Shown here: positions 58,554-64,000 of the stretch, in pieces
Layout: each line of letters begins with the position of its first letter
Position numbering within the stretch: position 1 is the stretch's first letter
Source of the DNA: Flavobacteriales bacterium
GTDB lineage: Bacteria; Bacteroidota; Bacteroidia; Flavobacteriales_D; Sanyastnellaceae
DNA length: 64,000 nt
Direction of reading: 5' to 3'
Assembly: GCA_016722445.1 (NCBI GenBank)
Contig: JADKIZ010000018.1
Coordinates: forward strand, 1 to 64,000
The notes under the pieces: model-generated
Told to the model about the DNA's origin: nothing
The model's input: only the letters and a program-made list of their open reading frames with translations
Databases searched by the model: none
Made by a program: the position numbers and the translations under genes

Positions 58554-60422
58554 TTAACTGGAGCGATATGCCATTTCATAAATGGATTTCACATGAGGCC
58601 CCATAAAAATTCTAGCGTAGATGCGCATGATGGCCAATCCATCCAGAATAAAACTGAGTGCAGTGAACAAAGCAAGACCCGCCTGATGTTCATGTATATG
58701 AGTAAAGATCAAATCCTCTCCAATGAAGGTTGGTGTAATGGGGAAACCAGATACACCAAGACAAGCGAGGATAAAGACCAATGCGAGCAATGGATGTTCG
58801 AAACTGAATCCGTGAAATCTGTCGAGATCAATGTTGTTGCCTTTTAAGCGAAGTTTGCGGATGGCGAGGTAACCAATTGCACCGCATACCAACACACCAC
58901 TCAGATAAAGAACATTATGCAGCATGGTATAATGTTCATTGAATGAAATAGCGAGGGCAATGAAACAGTGATTCATGATCACCAACATCCATGCAAGCTT
59001 CACATTTTTTCTTTCCGTAAATGATTTCAAGACCAGCACAAGTCCGATGGCCGAGAAGAAAAACGGTAAAAAATGCATCAACCCAGAAGTGAGATGTGAT
59101 TCATTCCACAAGAGAATGAATCCGGCAACCACTGCAACGATGAAAAATACAATTGATCGTTGCGGGGTAAGAATATCCAACCTTTTACCCGCCAATTTGA
59201 GTGGGTTCCAGAGATAGCGATACATCGCATTATCGAGATTCCATTCTTTCAAACTCAGCATGTACAATGTATGCGACAATTTTTTAGGAAGCAGATCTTC
59301 GATGGTTTTTTTCCGGACTACCGGACTATAAAATTGTTCACGGATCAGATAAGTGACCACAGAAGGAGAAACCAGCAATTGATACGTTCTCAGGAAAGCA
59401 TTTCCTGCGAAGTGAATCAATGCCATATCCAGCCAACCCAATGAAACCTCAATGAAGATGATACCAATTTGTGCCGCAGATGAATATGCTATTTGACTCT
59501 TCACAGAAGATTGCACACGTGCAATGCTTGTAGTCACAATTGCTGTGGCTAAACCCAATAAACCGATCAGTATTCTCACACTTGTTTGATGTTCCCACAA
59601 TGGGAATGTCCTCAGAAGCAGAAACACACCGAGATGTACAGACAGCGAACCGTAAAAAATGGCACTTGATGGCGTTGGACCTTCCATGGCACGAGGCAAC
59701 CATGTAGAGAAAGGCAACTGTGCAGACTTCGCTGCTGCTGTCACCAAAATCATGAGAGAAAGCACAACACCCGTAAGACTGTGAGTTTGCAAATGCTCGT
59801 GCACCAACTCATAATTATTCAATTTAAAAAAGGTGATGTTCTCATGAAACAAATGATGACTCAACCACATAGCGAGGATCAAACCAACATCTCCAATCCG
59901 GTAAATGGAAAATACTTTCACAGCATTTTTCACTGGTAAATACCTGTGGCGATAAAATGCAATAAGTAAGAAAGAAGAAATTCCCAATATTTCCCACCCG
60001 ATAAAAAGTGTTTCCAGATTTCCGGACAAAATGGTGATGGTATAACCAGAGTAGAAGAAAAGCAGGGTATTGAAGAATCGCTTATAACCCGTTTCCCGGT
60101 GTAGATAATATCGGCTGTAGATCGTTACCAACATGACCAAAAAGCCACCGGTAAGCATGTACACTAAATTGATTTTATCAAAACACAGATCAATGAAAAA
60201 CTCGTAGTTGGTCGATTGAAAAACAACCAAATCCTTTTCATCAAACGGCACGTGTCCATTGGTCAACCACCAAACGGAATAGGCCAAAAGCAATACAAAA
60301 TGCAAAGCAACTGTAACGAACGCCACACGCGATAGTGCAGTTTCAGCCTTTTCTCGAATGAACAAACTGCTCAAGAATCCCAACAGCGGTATCAAAACAA
60401 AAACAGGAAGTATTGTATTCAT
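58554..60422 (-). CDS. dabB: DabB, NuoL-like membrane subunit of the DAB inorganic-carbon pump
   Basis: A 622-residue polytopic protein of the complex I/Mrp antiporter proton-translocating family: LPVFVLIPLLGFLSSLFIRE, FVMLVTIYSRYYLHRE-like spans, GWEILGISSFLLIAFYRHRY, KSAQLPFSTWLPRAMEGPTP, SSAIFYGSLSVHLGVFLLLR, SSAAQIGIIFIEVSLGWL, ending in LACLGVSGFPITPTFIGED. These carry the Lys/Glu residues of the proton path. In DAB, DabB drives the one-way hydration of CO2 by DabA using the proton gradient. Start at 60422 (MNTILPVF) is chosen since a start at 60476 would overlap dabA. The gap to dabA is 13 bp. Confidence 0.9.
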   Translation of the reverse strand: MNTILPVFVLIPLLGFLSSLFIREKAETALSRVAFVTVALHFVLLLAYSVWWLTNGHVPFDEKDLVVFQSTNYEFFIDLCFDKINLVYMLTGGFLVMLVTIYSRYYLHRETGYKRFFNTLLFFYSGYTITILSGNLETLFIGWEILGISSFLLIAFYRHRYLPVKNAVKVFSIYRIGDVGLILAMWLSHHLFHENITFFKLNNYELVHEHLQTHSLTGVVLSLMILVTAAAKSAQLPFSTWLPRAMEGPTPSSAIFYGSLSVHLGVFLLLRTFPLWEHQTSVRILIGLLGLATAIVTTSIARVQSSVKSQIAYSSAAQIGIIFIEVSLGWLDMALIHFAGNAFLRTYQLLVSPSVVTYLIREQFYSPVVRKKTIEDLLPKKLSHTLYMLSLKEWNLDNAMYRYLWNPLKLAGKRLDILTPQRSIVFFIVAVVAGFILLWNESHLTSGLMHFLPFFFSAIGLVLVLKSFTERKNVKLAWMLVIMNHCFIALAISFNEHYTMLHNVLYLSGVLVCGAIGYLAIRKLRLKGNNIDLDRFHGFSFEHPLLALVFILACLGVSGFPITPTFIGEDLIFTHIHEHQAGLALFTALSFILDGLAIMRIYARIFMGPHVKSIYEMAYRSS

Positions 60423-60435
60423 ATGGCTATGGATT

Positions 60436-62973
60436 TTAGATGGAGTACACAGGTAAGTTGTCCATGCGTGTTTCAATGATGCGTTCTAACTTTTCAGTAT
60501 AGTGCACTTTCGAAACAGGCAGATAGGGTTCGAATATTTCCTTTCTCAACACGAAGAGTTCGTGCGTTTCAGGTTGAATCACCACGAGATTCACCCATTC
60601 ATTTTTGAACCATTCCCATGTTGCTTCGCTTGTGCGAACTGTATTCAATACGACATCAGGAAAGTGCTCTACAATGATGAGTAATCTCACAGGATCATGT
60701 ACTTCGATCATTTGTGAAGGCAATCCGGGACGCAAATCACCATCGATACCGTTGGCAACTCCAAACAGACCCATCACGTTGTGCGGCAGTTTGGATCCGG
60801 CGCCGAGCTTTTCGTTATCAACACGAGAGAAATAATATTCGAGGTTGATTCCTCCACAAACAGGAGCAGCAGCCCTGAGTATATTTCTCAAATATGTGCC
60901 ATCCGGATCGATTTGATAATCGTACGAATTCAAAAAAGACCTTCTATCGAGAAACAAGTGTTCCGTGAGATTTCTTCTTCCCACAATACACAATGCATTG
61001 GTGGCATGATTCAATTCCGGACGAGGTTCAAACAATGAAACAGACCGATTGCGCACATCTTGGTGCAGCCGATTTAAATCCTTAGAAGAATTCACATATT
61101 CAAATCTCCGGCTGCGCTCCTTGGCATTTTTATCCAGAGCCGATCTCATGGTCATCGCATGTTTGCGATGCATTTCAGCAAGCTCGAGAGACAAAACACT
61201 TTCATCAAAATATTCAATGTCGTCGCGGGTAGTATCATGAATGGCACCAACAAAATGTGTAGTATTTGGAATAACAATGCCACGGTCTTCAAGTAGATTT
61301 CGCACTCCTTTATGATTGGCCATATAGCAAATCACGCGAGAGTTCACAGAACCAGCCCGTCCAGAACATGCACCACAATCGTAAGCCGCATAGTGAGGAT
61401 TATTCACGCTTGATGCACCGTGACCAACCACATAAACAATGGGCGCAAAATCTTTGACAAGACCAATACTTCGCAACAAACCTTCTACCCGATCCGTCAT
61501 TTCGGTGAGGGTATAACCCACTTGCAAACCATTTTCATATTGAATGTGCTCACCAGCTTCGATAGAAAGACTCGCATCCTTGTTCATGTGTTTGAATGAA
61601 GAAGCAGAAGCCGGGCTTCCAGTTGGCCTGAGAATATTGAAAAACAATTTCACGGCTGACCAGAAACCCAAAGTCTGAGAAATGAGCCAACCACCATAAA
61701 TAGAATGAGTGTGTTTACTGAAGTGAGGGTCTACTTCACGTTTGGTGCTGACACCAGACTCTTTGATGAGGACTTTCGGATTCACCGGTGCCGGACACAA
61801 CTTGGTGAGATGTTGTCCATCGACAGGTTTAAAATAAAATTCGACACCAAAAAATCCCGGAGTACCATAAGTCTCACAATGTGAATCTTCCTGTTCAAGG
61901 TATCTTCGCATCGAACATTCTCTATCGTCGATACAAAACATTGCCTGAAATGTTTTCAGGTGTTTTGATCGCAGACGTTTTTGCTGCATGATCAGACCAG
62001 CCAATACTTCATCATAGAAACTCCATTCGAAAGCTTCCTGAAAAATGGCAATGGCATCAAAGTATTCAGTTGGCGGAACAGATGCGAACAAATCCGAAGG
62101 TGTTTCTACCATGACCTGCGATAGAGGCTTCCATTTTCCAACACCATTGTGTCTGTCCAGGGCATCCATTTCCAATAACAGTTCGAAAATGATAAAATCC
62201 TTCAGGGTTATTTTACGGGAATCGATAAGCGTTTCAGGTTGTGACTCGACGGTAGCTACCATGCCTGACCAACCTTGATGAGCGAATTGTTGATCGAAGA
62301 GATATTGACTAAAATACTTTTCGTCTCCGACGAGCATTTCCAGCAAGTCTGATAATTCAAGTCGGTTTTCGACAAATAATTTCGAAACCCTTTTCGATTT
62401 GAAAAAACTCATCAAACTATTTTTCTCCATTTCACGGAGTGAATTCAAAAAATTCCTATCCTGAAGTGGAAATTGCCAGGATGAAATTCCCTGATCCAGA
62501 TAACTACATACGAGGCGGAAAAGAGTCGGATGAACCATGCTATCCAGATCGACCTGATAACACTTCTTCCAATTGGAACGGAGCATACCAATTCTTGGTA
62601 GAGCCGAGGTAGTTAAGTCGCCTGTCAATATTTTTTCCTTCCAGATTTCAACGAGATGCTGACCTTTCCTTCTGGCGATGGTGGAATCCAAAAACTTCTC
62701 ATTGATTTTTCCTTCTTTGAAATATTGGCGATACTCTTCAATGGAAAGAGATACTTTATAACCAAAACGCGTTGAGGCATTTCGGATCGCATCAAAGAAC
62801 TTTCTATCCTGAAACGCATGCAGCGTATTGTGATGAATAAAGTCTTTGAGTGGGGACTGAGCAGGCAGGTAATGGCCCAGCTCGTGCAATGTCAATTCTT
62901 CATTGAACTGCGCGAATGAAGAAACCTGCTCTGGTATTACTGCCAAAGGCACGAATGAAACTGTTGTGCTCAT
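60436..62973 (-). CDS. dabA: DabA (DUF2309/UPF0753), zinc carbonic-anhydrase-like subunit
   Basis: An 845-residue protein of the DUF2309 family. The active-site residues described for Halothiobacillus DabA are all recognisable: Cys347 and Asp349 in AMFCIDDRECSMRRYLE (C-x-D), His518 in VYVVGHGASSV and Cys533 in YAAYDCGACSGRAG, with the same 15-residue His-to-Cys spacing. Together they form a beta-carbonic-anhydrase-like Zn site. With DabB, the complex hydrates CO2 to bicarbonate that stays in the cell. N-terminal ALP-type fold (LPAQSPLKDFIHHNTLHAFQ) is typical. It leads the operon dabA-dabB-sulP-porin. Confidence 0.94.
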   Translation of the reverse strand: MSTTVSFVPLAVIPEQVSSFAQFNEELTLHELGHYLPAQSPLKDFIHHNTLHAFQDRKFFDAIRNASTRFGYKVSLSIEEYRQYFKEGKINEKFLDSTIARRKGQHLVEIWKEKILTGDLTTSALPRIGMLRSNWKKCYQVDLDSMVHPTLFRLVCSYLDQGISSWQFPLQDRNFLNSLREMEKNSLMSFFKSKRVSKLFVENRLELSDLLEMLVGDEKYFSQYLFDQQFAHQGWSGMVATVESQPETLIDSRKITLKDFIIFELLLEMDALDRHNGVGKWKPLSQVMVETPSDLFASVPPTEYFDAIAIFQEAFEWSFYDEVLAGLIMQQKRLRSKHLKTFQAMFCIDDRECSMRRYLEQEDSHCETYGTPGFFGVEFYFKPVDGQHLTKLCPAPVNPKVLIKESGVSTKREVDPHFSKHTHSIYGGWLISQTLGFWSAVKLFFNILRPTGSPASASSFKHMNKDASLSIEAGEHIQYENGLQVGYTLTEMTDRVEGLLRSIGLVKDFAPIVYVVGHGASSVNNPHYAAYDCGACSGRAGSVNSRVICYMANHKGVRNLLEDRGIVIPNTTHFVGAIHDTTRDDIEYFDESVLSLELAEMHRKHAMTMRSALDKNAKERSRRFEYVNSSKDLNRLHQDVRNRSVSLFEPRPELNHATNALCIVGRRNLTEHLFLDRRSFLNSYDYQIDPDGTYLRNILRAAAPVCGGINLEYYFSRVDNEKLGAGSKLPHNVMGLFGVANGIDGDLRPGLPSQMIEVHDPVRLLIIVEHFPDVVLNTVRTSEATWEWFKNEWVNLVVIQPETHELFVLRKEIFEPYLPVSKVHYTEKLERIIETRMDNLPVYSI

Positions 62974-63087
62974 AATTCATAAGTGATGATGTATTAGAAG
63001 ATTGAGTAATCAAATCGCGGGAATGATGACCACGCGAATCAATCCAGTGCGAATGCACATTGCTGACCCAATAAGTCAGCAACCATC

Positions 63088-63429
63088 TCACAAACGAAAA
63101 TTCCGGAGCAGGATGACCTTATCTGCGCCGGTGATAGAACTTTTACATTGAGCCGCAGTTATTGCGGCAAAATTCAATCTTGATAGCGACAATAAATGCG
63201 ATTGACATAACCCATCAGTCAGATGACTTTCGGTTTCGTCATCGCTCTCAGACTCTGTTTCATTTTCATCTGAGCAACAGAACTCACTTAAGAGAACGAC
63301 CTGATTTTTCTGAGATTGAAATTCGGTGGCACCTGAATGAACAGGCTGATCATCCTGCAAAAAAGACCCAATAACGAATCTGGCTAGAAATACCAGAACG
63401 AGGGAAAATATTTTGAAAGAATGCGTCAT
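63088..63429 (-). CDS. Small exported or membrane-anchored protein, unknown function
   Basis: A 113-residue protein with a hydrophobic N-terminus (FKIFSLVLVFLARFVIGSF) that may be a signal anchor, an acidic Cys-containing centre (EFCCSDENETESESDDETESH, read in pieces) and a polar end (SSITGADKVILLRNFRL). The start at 63429 (MTHSFKIF) is preferred to 63498. It lies 114 bp before dabA on the same strand and may be part of the same transcript, but no homology is recognised. Confidence 0.5.
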   Translation of the reverse strand: MTHSFKIFSLVLVFLARFVIGSFLQDDQPVHSGATEFQSQKNQVVLLSEFCCSDENETESESDDETESHLTDGLCQSHLLSLSRLNFAAITAAQCKSSITGADKVILLRNFRL

Positions 63430-63633
63430 AGATCGAATCGCCACAAATGTGTGGTGATTGCACAAGAGATCTATGTTGATATAACAGGACTTTAACACGG
63501 GTTAAAAAATGCATCAATCAATACGTTCCGTCGGGGAAAATGTTTCCCGATAGAACATAAGACCTGAGCCCTGTGTGATGGTTGATTGACTGGCAACCCT
63601 AACAACCGTTAACCAGATACCACATAGAAATTT

Positions 63634-64000
63634 CTAAGAAACCTGTTCCGGACCTGAAGACTCCTGAATGGCAGGTAATTCCCTTTTTTTACGATTTCTG
63701 ATCCTATTCCAGATTCCGGCGCCAACGGCAGCGAGACCAATAAAAATGAGTTTGCCAAATTTTGCGAATACCGCAAACAGCCCTGCTTTCGCCAAAATCT
63801 TACCCGCCACGAGTCCGCCAATGGTATAAGCTGCCACTTCATCTACATCAGAATCGTAATCCTTGTATTGAAAACCATCTTTAAATTTCAAGGAGGTCAT
63901 GACATGAGGAATAGTTGAAGCAATCGATTGCAGTTGATCCATACGTCCTATGGCATTTAAAACCATCACGCCTTTTCTACCCAGGATTCGCACATTATAA
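63634..64000 (-). CDS. DUF2167-family membrane protein, C-terminal part
   Basis: The last 121 residues of a DUF2167 protein; the frame is open at the window edge, so the N-terminus and most of the protein are missing. The visible end matches the family: LGRKGVMVLNAIGRMDQLQS, DSDVDEVAAYTIGGLVAGKI, LAKAGLFAVFAKFGKLIFIG, GAGIWNRIRNRKKRELP, with one or two hydrophobic helices followed by a basic end. Function is unknown; family members are large exported proteins with a C-terminal membrane anchor. Internal GTG at 63993 is not a start. Confidence 0.85.
   Translation of the reverse strand, partial: YNVRILGRKGVMVLNAIGRMDQLQSIASTIPHVMTSLKFKDGFQYKDYDSDVDEVAAYTIGGLVAGKILAKAGLFAVFAKFGKLIFIGLAAVGAGIWNRIRNRKKRELPAIQESSGPEQVS

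Noticed and set aside
60423..60476. Extended start of DabB overlapping dabA
   Set aside because: It would add a non-membrane 18-residue segment before the natural MNTILPVF start.

Overview
This 64 kb window comes from a heterotrophic member of the Bacteroidota, most likely close to Flavobacteriales. The evidence is type IX secretion (T9SS) sorting domains of both the type A and gliding-motility (type B) kinds, a PorP/SprF-family protein, OmpA/PKD/PD40 lipoprotein-like partners, a LytS/LytTR pair, many SCxx-type lipoproteins, a two-domain OlsF-type ornithine-lipid synthase, TAnnTTTG-type promoters and few Shine-Dalgarno sites. There is no phage, plasmid or CRISPR signature.

Layout. Positions 1-700 hold the end of dihydrolipoamide dehydrogenase. 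Positions 700-6000 are a repeat-rich stretch: a REP-associated (IS200-like) transposase, a four-copy tandem array of about 338-bp composite palindromic repeats, and a roughly 300-bp inverted repeat that brackets a small c-heme-like lipoprotein, a small basic protein and a cysteine desulfurase. Positions 6010-7402 encode phosphoglucosamine mutase. Positions 7597-32511 are one co-directional block: a giant surface protein of about 4890 residues with about 47 HYR repeats and a T9SS type B end, a PorP/SprF partner, two OmpA-PKD-PD40 proteins, a secreted unknown and a propeller/SpoIIE transmembrane phosphatase. A LytTR regulator and LytS kinase converge on it. Positions 34400-49600 carry an ACP phosphodiesterase-like protein, a T9SS-exported agmatine/peptidylarginine deiminase-like enzyme, a MltF-like transglycosylase, OlsF, a Tat-exported asparaginase-like amidase, a UbiA prenyltransferase, a UMF1 transporter, L-2-hydroxyglutarate oxidase, a Cys-rich secreted protein and a GIN-domain/TonB-like pair. 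Positions 49600-55250 hold a transglutaminase-like lipoprotein with an AlaDH/PNT-type dehydrogenase, the tmRNA gene, and a DEAD-box helicase overlapping a cold-shock protein. Positions 55559-62973 are an inorganic-carbon operon: DabA, DabB, a SulP transporter and a porin-like outer-membrane protein. The window ends inside a DUF2167 gene.

Working together: the HYR block looks like a self-contained export, anchoring and sensing module for one giant surface fibre. The dab-sulP-porin operon looks like a bicarbonate/CO2 supply module for anaplerotic carboxylation.

Caution: six genes (3921-4186, glmM, the HYR giant, 28398-29374, the LytTR regulator, olsF) are each interrupted by a single small indel, four of them in homopolymers or dinucleotide runs. 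Repaired lengths match the families, so residual sequencing errors are the simplest explanation. They are annotated here as single genes across the break.
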